A program made the position numbers and the translations under genes. A DNA stretch of 64,000 bases from CAYMZZ01 sp964395095. GTDB lineage: Bacteria; Bacteroidota; Bacteroidia; Chitinophagales; Chitinophagaceae. The stretch is taken from assembly GCA_964395095.1 (NCBI GenBank), contig CAYMZZ010000010.1, forward strand, positions 124,001 through 188,000, given 5' to 3'. The notes under the pieces are model-generated. The model was not told where the DNA came from and made no database searches. It saw nothing but the letters and a program-made list of their open reading frames with translations. Below are positions 41,184-49,590 of this stretch, one piece after another; position 1 is the first letter of the stretch, and every line of letters starts with the position of its first letter.

Positions 41184-41888
41184 TCACCGAATTAGCTTTA
41201 CGATCATCCACTCAATCCACCTCATCCTCCTCTCCAGTTTTTTTTGTTTTTTTTGAAACAAGGAAGGCGATTGATAATAGAGCAGGGCGAGCTTCACCTG
41301 CCGCTTACGCCACTGGCGAAGCAGGGAAAAACCGAGGTGGCGGCTAAGGCCAGCAGTCATGATATGCATCCATTGCAGGATGGGATGATGCTGCCTCGCA
41401 TAGTGATAGAATGCCCTATAAGTTGGCCAGAGCCCTTTTTCGTAGTCGAGAAAGGCCGGATAATATTTTTGAATTTCTTCCAGACTGAATGCCTCCGTCA
41501 GCGACCGCCATATATCGCCATTGATATGCGCGTTGGCACCCAGCAGGCAGTATTGCAGGGGACTAAGCGATTCCTTTTCAAAATAAGTTCTCCAATGCCT
41601 GGGATAATGTTCGGCTTCGCCATTGCCATAAACCGCCTGAAAAAAGTGCCCGGCAAAGCGCCACTCCAGCCGCCGGATAAATTGCCGGGTCGCTTCATCA
41701 TGGCCTGCAAAAAAACGGATGGCTTCGATAGTAGTAGCCCGGTAGAGTGCGGCAAAATGCCTCACTTCTCCCGGATGGGTAGCCAATAGCTCCAGTTTGC
41801 CCAGGAGCAAATGTGCCGAAACCGGAATACCGGTATCGGAAAAATGTGCATGAAAACATTCCGTGAATGGAAGGGTGGCCGCAGGCAT
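41184..41888 (-). CDS. DUF5995-like protein
   Basis: A 234-residue cytosolic, helical, His- and aromatic-rich protein. CFHAHFSDTGIPVSAHLLLG, ATTIEAIRFFAGHDEATRQF, SPLQYCLLGANAHINGDIWR and MTAGLSRHLGFSLLRQWRKR are the main motifs. The GxNAHINxDL-type segment, here GANAHINGDIW, is what I associate with the DUF5995 family, of unknown function; conserved His/Asp/Asn could bind a metal. No signal peptide. It ends in a basic helix. Confidence 0.72.
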   Translation of the reverse strand: MPAATLPFTECFHAHFSDTGIPVSAHLLLGKLELLATHPGEVRHFAALYRATTIEAIRFFAGHDEATRQFIRRLEWRFAGHFFQAVYGNGEAEHYPRHWRTYFEKESLSPLQYCLLGANAHINGDIWRSLTEAFSLEEIQKYYPAFLDYEKGLWPTYRAFYHYARQHHPILQWMHIMTAGLSRHLGFSLLRQWRKRQVKLALLYYQSPSLFQKKQKKLERRMRWIEWMIVKLIR

Positions 41889-41962
41889 ACTGAGGTAGCT
41901 GGTTCTGGCCCAAAATAGGCAATATCAGCTCCAAATAAATACCCACTGGCACGGGTTTGGGG

Positions 41963-42259
41963 AGTTTAGAGTTGAGGGTTTAAGGTTTAGAGTTTAAGGT
42001 TTAGGGTTTAAAGTTGAGGGTTTAAGGTTTAGGGTTTAAGGTTTAGGGTTTATTGTTTATAGTTTATAGTTAAGGCTACAATACGGTAGTTTGGGGTATA
42101 AAAGTTCTTAGGTACAACTCTGCCAAGCTCTAAAAGAAGGAGACACTTTTTTTTACAGATTTTGTTCTTATACCAATTTTCAATTCTTTACTTCCACCTA
42201 TTTATTTAAACCCTAAACCTTAAACCCTAAACCTTAAACCCTCAACTTTAAACCCTAAA
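41963..42259. repeat. Heptamer inverted repeat with 53-bp perfect arms, containing the clpB stop
   Basis: Arms 42000-42052 and 42207-42259 are exact reverse complements over 53 bp, made of heptamers GGTTTAA, GGTTTAG, AGTTGAG. The left array extends to 41963. The spacer is 154 bases of ordinary AT-rich sequence. The TAG stop of clpB (42255-42257) lies inside the right arm. The 366-base gap contains nothing else. Confidence 0.93.
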
Positions 42260-44861
42260 TCACTTTCGCCGCATCATTCCTAAACACTACCATGTTGTCA
42301 AAAACATCCACCAGTACCGGTTGGGTTTTGTCTACATCGCCGGCCAGGATGCGCTTGCTCAATTGGTTCACTATTTCTTTCTGGATCAGGCGCTTCAATG
42401 GTCGGGCGCCAAACTGCGGATCAAAACCCTGTTCCGACAGAAAATCGATCGCATAATCGCTGAAACGAAGATCTATACCCGATTGTGCAACCATCTTTTT
42501 CAACTGCTGCAACTGTATCTGCACAATGCCACGGATCTCCTTGCGCAACAGCGGCTGGAACATGATGATCTCATCTACCCGGTTCAGAAACTCAGGACGA
42601 ATGGTCTGCCGCAGCAGGTTCATCACTTCCACCCTTGCTTTTTCGGTAGTTTCTTCCACATTGCTTTCTTCCACGCCTTCAAAGGCATCCATGATCAGGT
42701 GTGAGCCGATATTGCTCGTCATGATAATGATGGTATTCTTAAAATTCACTACCCGGCCCTTGTTATCGGTGAGGCGCCCATCATCCAGCACCTGCAACAG
42801 CACGTTCCACACATCGGGGTGTGCTTTTTCTATTTCATCGAGCAACACCACGCTATAGGGTTTGCGACGCACGGCTTCCGTTAACTGGCCACCTTCTTCA
42901 TAGCCCACATAGCCCGGAGGCGCGCCCACCAGGCGGCTCACGGTATGCTTTTCCTGGTATTCACTCATGTCGATTCGGGTCATCATCGACTCATCATCAA
43001 ACAGGTATTCGGCCAGGGCCTTGGCCAGTTCGGTTTTACCCACCCCGGTAGTGCCCAGGAAGATAAAGGAGCCAATGGGTTTGCGTGGATCCTGCAAGCC
43101 TGCCCGGCTGCGACGGATAGCATCAGCCACCGCGGTGATGGCTTCTTCCTGTCCCACCACACGCTGATGCAGGTGATCTTCGAGATGCAATAGTTTTTCA
43201 CGCTCACTCTGCATCATGCGGGTCACCGGTATGCCTGTGGCTTTGGCCACGCTTTCGGCGATGTCTTCAGCATCCACTTCTTCTTTCAGCAAGCGCTTTT
43301 CCGAAGAAGTCGCTAATTGGCGGGTCAGCTCTTCGGCCAGCTTTTCCTGCTCCTGAATTTTGCCATAGCGTATCTCCGCTACCTTTCCATAGTCGCCTTC
43401 CCGCTCCGCACGCTCGGCCTGCATTTTCAGGTTCTCAATTTCGGCCTTGGCCGATTGTATTTTTTCCACCACATCTTTTTCTTCCTTCCACTTGGCTTTG
43501 AGGGTATCCCGCTCCACGGCCAGGTTGGCCAGCTCGGTATTGAGCAGTTTCAACTTGGCCTCATCATTTTCCCGCTTGATGGCTTCCCGCTCAATTTCCA
43601 GTTGACGGATCTGCCGCTCAAGGGTATCGAGCTCTTCCGGCATGGAGTTCATTTCAAGACGCAGCTTGGCCGCGCTCTCATCAATCAAATCAATCGCTTT
43701 ATCGGGCAGGAAACGATCGGTGATATAGCGATTCGATAATTCCACGGCGGCAATGATGGCTTCATCCTTGATGCGCACATGGTGGTGTGTTTCATAACGA
43801 TCCTTCAATCCGCGCAGGATGGAGATGGCATCTTCCACACTCGGTTCTTCAATCAGCACTTTCTGGAAGCGCCGTTCCAGCGCCTTATCTTTTTCAAAAT
43901 ATTTCTGGTACTCATTCAGGGTGGTGGCCCCTACGGCACGCAACTCACCCCTTGCCAGCGCCGGCTTCAGGATATTGGCGGCATCCATCGCCCCTTCTCC
44001 CCCACCCGCACCCACGAGGGTGTGAATCTCGTCGATGAAGAGGATAATGCCCCCATCGCTGGCTCCCACTTCCTTCACCACCGCTTTCAATCTTTCTTCA
44101 AATTCTCCCTTGTATTTGGCACCGGCAATCAGCAGGCCCATATCGAGGGCATAAATGATTTTGCTCTTCAGGTTTTCGGGCACATCGCCATTCACAATCC
44201 GGTGTGCGATGCCTTCGGCAATGGCCGTTTTACCCACACCGGGTTCACCCACCAGGATGGGGTTGTTCTTGGTGCGGCGTGAAAGAATATGCAGGGTACG
44301 ACGAATTTCTTCATCGCGGCCAATTACCGGATCCAGCTTACCCTGGCGGGCCAGCTCATTGAGGTTCTTTGCATATTTGTTCAGGGCATTGTATTCCTGG
44401 CTCTGGGTTTGGGAGGTCACGGTTTCGCCTTTGCGTAAATCGCGAATGGCGGCGATCAAACCTTTCTCACTCAGGCCGGCATTTTTCAGCAGCTTGGCCG
44501 TGTTGTCGTTGCCCTGTACCAGCGCGAGCAGTAAATGTTCGGGTGTAATGAATTCATCGCTGAACGATTTCAGCGCGGCACCCGCACGCAGCACCACATT
44601 GTTGGCTTCGCGGCTGATTTGCTGAGCCGGATCCCCAGAGGTAGTGGGCAACTGTGCCATCAGTTCCTCCAGCTTGGTATCGAGTAGATTGAGGGTTACA
44701 TTATTCTTCTTCAACAGATAATCCACCGGCGAATCTTCCTGCTCCAGCAATGCCTTCAGGATATGCTCGGTTTCTATATTGGCATGGCGGGCATTAAAAG
44801 CCACCTGCTGTGCCTGCTGAAAAGCCTCAGCCGCCTTGATGGTGAAATTTCCGAGGTTCAT
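42255..44861 (-). CDS. clpB: ATP-dependent disaggregase ClpB
   Basis: Hexameric cytosolic Hsp100 that rescues aggregated proteins with DnaK. 868 residues, standard length. In order: N-domain (about 1-150, AFQQAQQVAFNARHANIETE), NBD1 with Walker A GEPGVGKT near residue 205, the coiled-coil middle domain about 400-525 (LERQIRQLEIEREAIKREND), NBD2 with Walker A GTTGVGKT near residue 607, and the C-terminal LIQKEIVNQLSKRILAGDV. No CIRCE element is visible upstream. Its stop codon is supplied by a heptamer repeat; the C-terminal NDAAKVI is a little short of the acidic tail many ClpB have. Confidence 0.97.
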   Translation of the reverse strand: MNLGNFTIKAAEAFQQAQQVAFNARHANIETEHILKALLEQEDSPVDYLLKKNNVTLNLLDTKLEELMAQLPTTSGDPAQQISREANNVVLRAGAALKSFSDEFITPEHLLLALVQGNDNTAKLLKNAGLSEKGLIAAIRDLRKGETVTSQTQSQEYNALNKYAKNLNELARQGKLDPVIGRDEEIRRTLHILSRRTKNNPILVGEPGVGKTAIAEGIAHRIVNGDVPENLKSKIIYALDMGLLIAGAKYKGEFEERLKAVVKEVGASDGGIILFIDEIHTLVGAGGGEGAMDAANILKPALARGELRAVGATTLNEYQKYFEKDKALERRFQKVLIEEPSVEDAISILRGLKDRYETHHHVRIKDEAIIAAVELSNRYITDRFLPDKAIDLIDESAAKLRLEMNSMPEELDTLERQIRQLEIEREAIKRENDEAKLKLLNTELANLAVERDTLKAKWKEEKDVVEKIQSAKAEIENLKMQAERAEREGDYGKVAEIRYGKIQEQEKLAEELTRQLATSSEKRLLKEEVDAEDIAESVAKATGIPVTRMMQSEREKLLHLEDHLHQRVVGQEEAITAVADAIRRSRAGLQDPRKPIGSFIFLGTTGVGKTELAKALAEYLFDDESMMTRIDMSEYQEKHTVSRLVGAPPGYVGYEEGGQLTEAVRRKPYSVVLLDEIEKAHPDVWNVLLQVLDDGRLTDNKGRVVNFKNTIIIMTSNIGSHLIMDAFEGVEESNVEETTEKARVEVMNLLRQTIRPEFLNRVDEIIMFQPLLRKEIRGIVQIQLQQLKKMVAQSGIDLRFSDYAIDFLSEQGFDPQFGARPLKRLIQKEIVNQLSKRILAGDVDKTQPVLVDVFDNMVVFRNDAAKVI

Positions 44862-44978
44862 ATTTTTTGCTTTATTTTTAAGACTTATTGTTTACGCCGG
44901 CCCATGCGGGTATTCGGCATTGGTTGTAAATTCATGTATTGCCCGCAAAACCTAATCCAAGCCGGTAAATCCGAAACT

Positions 44979-46016
44979 ATGTCACGAAAAATTCAAAAAA
45001 TCTGCCTGAAATTCAGTTCTATAGCCGCTTTCCTGCTATTGTTGCAGCCCTTGCAGGCGCAGCAGGACTGGTCGGAACTGGATGCCTTCCTCGAATCGAA
45101 GAAAAAAGAGTTGGGTAAGGACTTTGTCGTAGCCGCCTGGAAGATGAATGATACCCTGGTGTATAAGAAAGAAATGGGGACGTTCAACAGCCGCACCCAG
45201 GCGCCAGTATCGGGATTAAGTCATTTGCTGACGACGGCACTGGTGTTGGTGCTGGTGGATGAAGGCAAGCTATCGCTGGATGATAAAGTGAGTACTTACC
45301 TGCCCGAGTTTGCGCGCTATGGCAAAAATTATATAACGCTGCGCACCTGTCTCTCACATACCACCGGTATTGCCGATAAGGGAAAATTTTTGAGCAAAGT
45401 GTTTCAACCCTTCCCTTCCGGCTCGCTGGAAGAGGAAGCCAATTCCTATGCGAAAAAAGAAATAAGGGCCAATCCTACCGAAGACTTCTGGTTTGGCAAC
45501 CTGGGTATCAATATTGCCGGCCGGGTGATAGAGGTAGTGATGAAGAAAAGATTTGATATCCTGGCCAAGCAAAAACTCTTCACGCCCTTAACCATGCGTC
45601 GCAGCACTTTCAGCACTATCGATGGCAGCCCCGTGAGCCCCGCCGGCTCTGCCATGACCACGGCAGAAGACCTCACCAGGTTTCTGGCCATGCTGATGAA
45701 TAAGGGATCCTATGGCGGCAAGCAGATATTGAGTGAAGAATCTGTAACCGAACTGCTGCGCGTGCATGCCGCCAAAGACATCATGAAGTCGACCCCCGAT
45801 ATCATGGCTTCCTTTAACTATGCGCTCGGTGCCTGGGCGCTGAAGGAGCAGGAAGGCCAGGCCACGGCCATTGCCTGCCCCGGCTGGGGAGGCGCCTTTC
45901 TGCTGGCCGACTGGGAAAAAGGTTATGGATTCTTTGTGCTGCCCAAGGAAAAACTGAAGGAAGAAGAAACCTCGCTTTACCTGGCTATAAGTGCTTTGAT
46001 GGAGGGGCAATTTTGA
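44979..46016 (+). CDS. Secreted class C beta-lactamase-fold protein with degraded active site
   Basis: 345 residues from ATG 44979, chosen because it gives a signal peptide (CLKFSSIAAFLLLLQPLQAQ) and leaves the clpB promoter region free. The fold is clear: TTALVLVLVDEGKLSLDDKV, LRTCLSHTTGIADKG, PVSPAGSAMTTAEDLTRFLA and GWGGAFLLADWEKGYGFFVL are serine-hydrolase (beta-lactamase/PBP-like) segments. But SxxK reads SGLS/SHLL (Ser78-81), with no Lys; YxN reads F172-G-N; and HxG reads CPGWGG. It is probably a non-catalytic relative that binds peptidoglycan or a partner. Confidence 0.85.
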   Translation: MSRKIQKICLKFSSIAAFLLLLQPLQAQQDWSELDAFLESKKKELGKDFVVAAWKMNDTLVYKKEMGTFNSRTQAPVSGLSHLLTTALVLVLVDEGKLSLDDKVSTYLPEFARYGKNYITLRTCLSHTTGIADKGKFLSKVFQPFPSGSLEEEANSYAKKEIRANPTEDFWFGNLGINIAGRVIEVVMKKRFDILAKQKLFTPLTMRRSTFSTIDGSPVSPAGSAMTTAEDLTRFLAMLMNKGSYGGKQILSEESVTELLRVHAAKDIMKSTPDIMASFNYALGAWALKEQEGQATAIACPGWGGAFLLADWEKGYGFFVLPKEKLKEEETSLYLAISALMEGQF

Positions 46017-46089
46017 TGGCCAAGGGATCTTCATATTTATCAAAAAGCTGCTTCTGACTTACCCAGAATAACTACCAAGGCAGTCTGCA

Positions 46090-46506
46090 ATGAAATATGT
46101 TTCTCTGATACTACTTTTGGTCATGCAGGCCTGTTACACCAATAAGACTTGCGAGCCACTATACATAGGAGACTACAAAATTGATATAAATTATATCAGC
46201 CACCCGGCATGCCTGGCAATAGTGAAACAATATCGCTGGGACACGGTCAGGTTAACATCAGATGAAGGAGGAAAGTATTTCTTTCAGACCAACGATCCAA
46301 GGCTGCAAGCTTGTGAAGGGGAATGGTGGGTAAGCTCAGCAAATATAGATGGAGATTGTATTGGGCACATTAGGCAAAAGAATCATGATGGCGATGTGTC
46401 AAAACCCCCTTTTTATATTTCAATAGAAATAGAAGGCGAAGCTTATACTCTTCCATTTCGAAAAGTCAATAGTTCAGGCGATTTTGTGAATCAGGGACTG
46501 CCATGA
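46090..46506 (+). CDS. Hypothetical lipoprotein in AT-rich block
   Basis: A 138-residue lipoprotein: signal MKYVSLILLLVMQAC with lipobox MQAC. The mature part has four more Cys (CYTNKTCEPL, HPACLAI, QACEGEW, GDCIGHI), and short strands ending TLPFRKVNSSGDFVN. No family recognised. It begins the low-G+C stretch (46.0-49.5 kb) whose codon use and lack of recognisable families differ from the rest of the window, suggesting recent acquisition. Probably co-transcribed with the next lipoprotein (17-base gap). Confidence 0.65.
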   Translation: MKYVSLILLLVMQACYTNKTCEPLYIGDYKIDINYISHPACLAIVKQYRWDTVRLTSDEGGKYFFQTNDPRLQACEGEWWVSSANIDGDCIGHIRQKNHDGDVSKPPFYISIEIEGEAYTLPFRKVNSSGDFVNQGLP

Positions 46507-46523
46507 GAAACACCCGGATGTAA

Positions 46524-47060
46524 ATGAAAGCGCATCGAATCATATCAGTACTACTTGTGTCAATGCTATTCGCAGCTTGTCAGCAAAGCAAAGTAAATCC
46601 AAATGATCAATCACCCAGCATAGAATATTCGGATAAAATATGTGTTGCTGACTTTGCTGGTTTTATACAACAAAATACAGCCAGCGTTTTGTCAGATTCT
46701 TTTCTCGGAGGCCTGCGATTGATATATAGTTCCCTGCCTAAAGACACTGTGTTGAAGCTAACAAGTGAGATTGAGACAACTCTCCAACGTGCGCATTCTT
46801 CATGGCTGGTTGGTTTACCTTCGGGAGATTCCGCAACTCTGACTATACAGTACTGGAAAGGAGTGGATACCTCAACCGTGCTGGACGATAATCTGCATCC
46901 CTATAGCGAATTTGAGAAAGAATCTCAGGCAGCTTTTTTTAAGGTCGGGGATATTTATTGCAGTGTTTTTATCAGGTCTGAAATTAATTTAAACAGGTTG
47001 TACTTAAGCCATTTGGAAAACAGGCTACTCCACAATTACATTGCATTATTGCATAAATAA
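46524..47060 (+). CDS. Hypothetical lipoprotein in AT-rich block
   Basis: A 178-residue lipoprotein: signal MKAHRIISVLLVSMLFAAC, lipobox FAAC. The mature part has no recognisable domain; SYSDKICVADFAGFIQQNTA-like early region, LGGLRLIYSSLPKDTVLKLT, then a strand-rich tail. Same strand and 17 bases after the previous lipoprotein, with shared AT-rich composition. Paired exported lipoproteins with Cys pairs in accessory blocks are sometimes immunity or surface antigens, but nothing here shows that. Confidence 0.65.
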   Translation: MKAHRIISVLLVSMLFAACQQSKVNPNDQSPSIEYSDKICVADFAGFIQQNTASVLSDSFLGGLRLIYSSLPKDTVLKLTSEIETTLQRAHSSWLVGLPSGDSATLTIQYWKGVDTSTVLDDNLHPYSEFEKESQAAFFKVGDIYCSVFIRSEINLNRLYLSHLENRLLHNYIALLHK

Positions 47061-47254
47061 GAAGATGGATATCGCACGGTAGCCATTCTATATGCAGACA
47101 AATGAGATGAGGCTCATTGATATCAGATTCCCAAACCTAAGGACAAAGGCAGGCAAAAGCAATGCAGGAATCAACGTCCAGAAATTGCAGAACCTCTGCC
47201 GATGGGCTGTAAAATAATCGGAACTTCAAGGGTGGAATTAGCAGGTAGAATACC

Positions 47255-47511
47255 ATGAACCCCAATGAAAATATTAAGCCTTTCCTTGACCCTGAACTTT
47301 CAACTATGTCTACTCATACCAGGATCGGAATAGTTTTAAAGCGCAGACTGCCCAGGAAGCAGCCGACCACGCTGCCTATTACGGGAAATTAAGCTGGAGA
47401 GAAAGATTACGGGTTGCGGCATATCTGAATAGCGTCGCTTACAATTATCCTGAAAATGAGCCACCAGGATTTGGTAAATCCAAATTTAAAGCCGGACCAG
47501 GAAAAGCATAA
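47255..47511 (+). pseudogene. Remnant of a small protein of a two-gene module
   Basis: MNPNENIKPFLDPELSTM opens in one frame, but the likely body is in another: FKAQTAQEAADHAAYYGKLS, WRERLRVAAYLNSVAYNYPE, NEPPGFGKSKFKAG, ending TAA at 47509-47511. A frameshift near 47300-47335 separates start and body. The body looks like a short helical protein I recall from Bacteroidota encoded just before a nucleotidyltransferase-like gene. The TAATG overlap with the next remnant supports a former operon. Confidence 0.5.
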
Positions 47512-47706
47512 TGGGCAATATATTTAATGGAGATTTCAGGGATTTCCTGGCAGCGGGCCAAAAGAAGAGGTGAGATACATTCTTGTCGGGGATTTTCCGC
47601 TATCCTACACATTCAAGAATCATGGCATAAAATTCTGCTCCTCACTTGAACTTGCAACGCCGAGACGCAAATCAACCGCTATATTTCTGATCCCTATATT
47701 AACTTA
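47511..47706 (+). pseudogene. Fragment of a nucleotidyltransferase-like protein
   Basis: Starts MGNIFNGDFRDFLAAG then shifts frame near 47557-47570 and continues EEVRYILVGDFPLSY. Intact relatives, as I recall, read (M)xIFNxDFRDFIxALN...VxYILVGGYSVxLHGY, the start of a nucleotidyltransferase fold (AbiEii/DUF6036 type). After LVGD the sequence drifts into unrelated residues and stops. So only about the first 40 residues are left. A decayed antitoxin/toxin-type or related locus; assignment is from memory of the motif. Confidence 0.5.
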
Positions 47707-48114
47707 GCCTGCGGCAAACATCCGCACCAGTTTAAAGTCCCCATTGCCTTGCTGAATAAAATCCAGAACAAGTGATGATTCAGACTCTAATTCACCTTTC
47801 TCATTGTACTCTCTGGTTGTAAAAAACATTTGGTTATTAACAGAATCCACTGATATATCACCAGAAAATGAATGGACTAACCATTCATTTGCAAGTACGA
47901 CTTCAAGCCTCCTGGCTAAATCTTTTTTATTTGTAATCTTGCTATTGTCCATTTCGTCGCCGACGCTTATCTCAAAAGGAAAATTACAATGCAATACCAC
48001 TTCAGGTATATTTTTCTTTCTCAACAGATCTACAATTTCTGCCATCGTTTTTGGGGCATAAGGCTTAGACACACAAGAAAACATTATTACGAAAAATAGT
48101 AGGGCATATTTCAT
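47704..48114 (-). CDS. Hypothetical lipoprotein in AT-rich block
   Basis: A 136-residue lipoprotein: signal MKYALLFFVIMFSC, lipobox MFSC. The mature part has one alpha-helix (TMAEIVDLLRKKNIPEVVLH) and then strands (SGDISVDSVNNQMFFTTREY, DFIQQGNGDFKLVRMFAAG) in an order like NTF2/DUF4878 proteins, which is inference. It ends at the end of the decayed module. Low G+C. No partner on the same strand within 50 bases upstream. Function unknown. Confidence 0.62.
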   Translation of the reverse strand: MKYALLFFVIMFSCVSKPYAPKTMAEIVDLLRKKNIPEVVLHCNFPFEISVGDEMDNSKITNKKDLARRLEVVLANEWLVHSFSGDISVDSVNNQMFFTTREYNEKGELESESSLVLDFIQQGNGDFKLVRMFAAG

Positions 48115-48163
48115 ATTTTACAACTTAACCAGAACCGATTGGCAACTTTCGTACTTATTAATT

Positions 48164-48616
48164 CTAAACTGAATTGTCAATATACTTTAAATCAGAATTT
48201 GACACTCCTGCTTCAAAAATCAGAAAGCGCAGCGGATCGACAATGAATGGGAAATTATATGGAACGACAATTATCTTAAAACCATTTTGCCAAACTAAAC
48301 TACTATACCAATACCAGCCCCTAAATTTCATAGCATCCAGCCATGATCCAAATTCCCACAAACCCGGGTCGCCACGTATTGCAGCCTCATCTCTCGACTT
48401 AACGCTATGTAAAAACCATGCCGGCAATACTTCAACCCATTTCTCATCCCCAGGCCAAACTTCCTCGTCATATAAAGCAATACATCGAATTACATCGACA
48501 ATCTTTTCCAATTTCTGCTGAGGATTATCGGTAATTACCGAAAAGGAACAATATCCAAACCCTGGCAACTCACCATAGATATTGTTCTGTAGGTTGTCAA
48601 CTTCAGCGTCAAACAT
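48164..48616 (-). CDS. Orphan cytosolic protein, immunity-protein-like composition
   Basis: A 150-residue acidic protein without a signal peptide. It is rich in Trp, Tyr and Phe (WPGDEKWVEVLPAWFLHSVK, MKFRGWYWYSSLVWQNGFKI, VPYNFPFIVDPLRFLIFEAG). The size, acidity, AT-rich context and neighbours of the same kind recall immunity proteins left from polymorphic-toxin loci, but no toxin is visible in the window. No family name can be given. It lies 30 bases after the next gene on the minus strand. Confidence 0.6.
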   Translation of the reverse strand: MFDAEVDNLQNNIYGELPGFGYCSFSVITDNPQQKLEKIVDVIRCIALYDEEVWPGDEKWVEVLPAWFLHSVKSRDEAAIRGDPGLWEFGSWLDAMKFRGWYWYSSLVWQNGFKIIVVPYNFPFIVDPLRFLIFEAGVSNSDLKYIDNSV

Positions 48617-48646
48617 TACATTATGCCTTTAATACTACCATTTCAT

Positions 48647-49141
48647 TTACAAGAACCCTTCGAAAGATGAGAACGCAACTTCATTGAGGGGAACAGAATG
48701 AAATTTTGGCCCAACCAGAAATGGTGCCAGCAAAGCAAACTGCATCGAACTACTGACTAAACCCATTTTTCTCGCGAATTCAAAATTGTCGACGGCCGTA
48801 TCCCAAAAGAAAACATCTCCAACATCAAAATTGATGATTACCCCAACATATCTGAATTGTCTCGATTTCGTAGTGAAGTATTCCGTAAAGTAGACAGTGT
48901 TCGAATCTATTGCCCATTGCAGCATTTTCATATGAGAAAAGGCCAACCTTTCAAACACTTCGGAACTCAATAATCCACTAAGTTCATATAAATAAGAATT
49001 CTTGTGTTGGTAAAGAATTTGCCCAAGGGAGTTTTTAAAGCAGAATCTTGCTCCAAATCCTCCCTTGTTAAGCTCCTCGGTTTTGGCAATTTCGCATAGA
49101 TATAAACCCGAAACCGAATATTCTAATTTCCCTTTTGTCAA
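48647..49141 (-). CDS. Orphan cytosolic protein
   Basis: A 164-residue protein with no signal peptide and no recognised family. Alternating short strands and helices: KLEYSVSGLYLCEIAKTEEL, GGFGARFCFKNSLGQILYQH, NTVYFTEYFTTKSRQFRYVG, VGVIINFDVGDVFFWDTAVD, then LVGPKFHSVPLNEVAFSSFE. Low G+C. Same strand and close spacing (30 bases) with the 48164-48616 gene; the two may be one unit together with 49217-49504. Could be another immunity-type protein, but that rests on size and context only. Confidence 0.6.
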   Translation of the reverse strand: MTKGKLEYSVSGLYLCEIAKTEELNKGGFGARFCFKNSLGQILYQHKNSYLYELSGLLSSEVFERLAFSHMKMLQWAIDSNTVYFTEYFTTKSRQFRYVGVIINFDVGDVFFWDTAVDNFEFARKMGLVSSSMQFALLAPFLVGPKFHSVPLNEVAFSSFEGFL

Positions 49142-49216
49142 AACGTCTGGCTTAAAATGAAAATATATGCTAAATATCTAAATTGGTATGAAAGTCCCGT
49201 ATATCCCGATTGGCAT

Positions 49217-49504
49217 CTATAAATTCATACTTCTTACAATCTTCGCCATTTCCCGGTAGTCATCCGCGATATCTTTGAATTTTACTCCATCGAGCAGTTG
49301 TTGATCATACCAGCCGGCATCAAACCATGCTAACTCCGTCTTCTGAATTTGCCCTTGCTTTTTCAGCCAATATTCAACCAGACATAAGGAAATCTCAACG
49401 GCGCCAATATGAACATTTCTTTCTTCATTTCGGTGCTCAAATAAATACTCCGATAGCCGTAAACGTAGCCTTTCTGTAATTTTCTCAATTTGACGCATGG
49501 TCAA
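49217..49504 (-). CDS. Small helical orphan protein
   Basis: A 95-residue protein, mostly helical, no signal: MRQIEKITERLRLRLSEYLF, VHIGAVEISLCLVEYWLKKQ, LLDGVKFKDIADDYREMAKI. Charged residues are spaced as in amphipathic helices, as in small regulatory or immunity proteins. It is the first gene of the minus-strand orphan group (48164-49504) and sits just downstream of the DUF3857 operon terminator, so it needs its own promoter, which I could not see. Function unknown. Confidence 0.55.
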   Translation of the reverse strand: MTMRQIEKITERLRLRLSEYLFEHRNEERNVHIGAVEISLCLVEYWLKKQGQIQKTELAWFDAGWYDQQLLDGVKFKDIADDYREMAKIVRSMNL

Positions 49505-49563
49505 CTGAATTATGATTGCTTACTATATAAGGATTCCTTCCGACCCATTCCCACCCCCAACAA

Positions 49564-49588
49564 AATAGTCCGCCAAAGGCGGACTATT
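49564..49588 (-). terminator. Intrinsic terminator of the DUF3857 operon
   Basis: AATAGTCCGCC/GGCGGACTATT, 11-bp arms around three bases, two bases past the minus-strand stop, followed on that strand by TTGTTGGGGG; the AATA/TATT end gives part of the U-tract. Confidence 0.8.
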
Positions 49589-49590
49589 CA

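Noticed and set aside
41963..42259. Telomere-like TTTAGGG array or CRISPR
   Set aside because: Units are seven bases with no unique spacers between them, arms are inverted copies, and the same design occurs at many loci with other units, so it is neither a telomere contaminant nor a CRISPR array.
46090..49504. Prophage or integrative element
   Set aside because: No integrase, transposase, structural phage gene or flanking direct repeats were seen; only composition and orphan content suggest acquisition.
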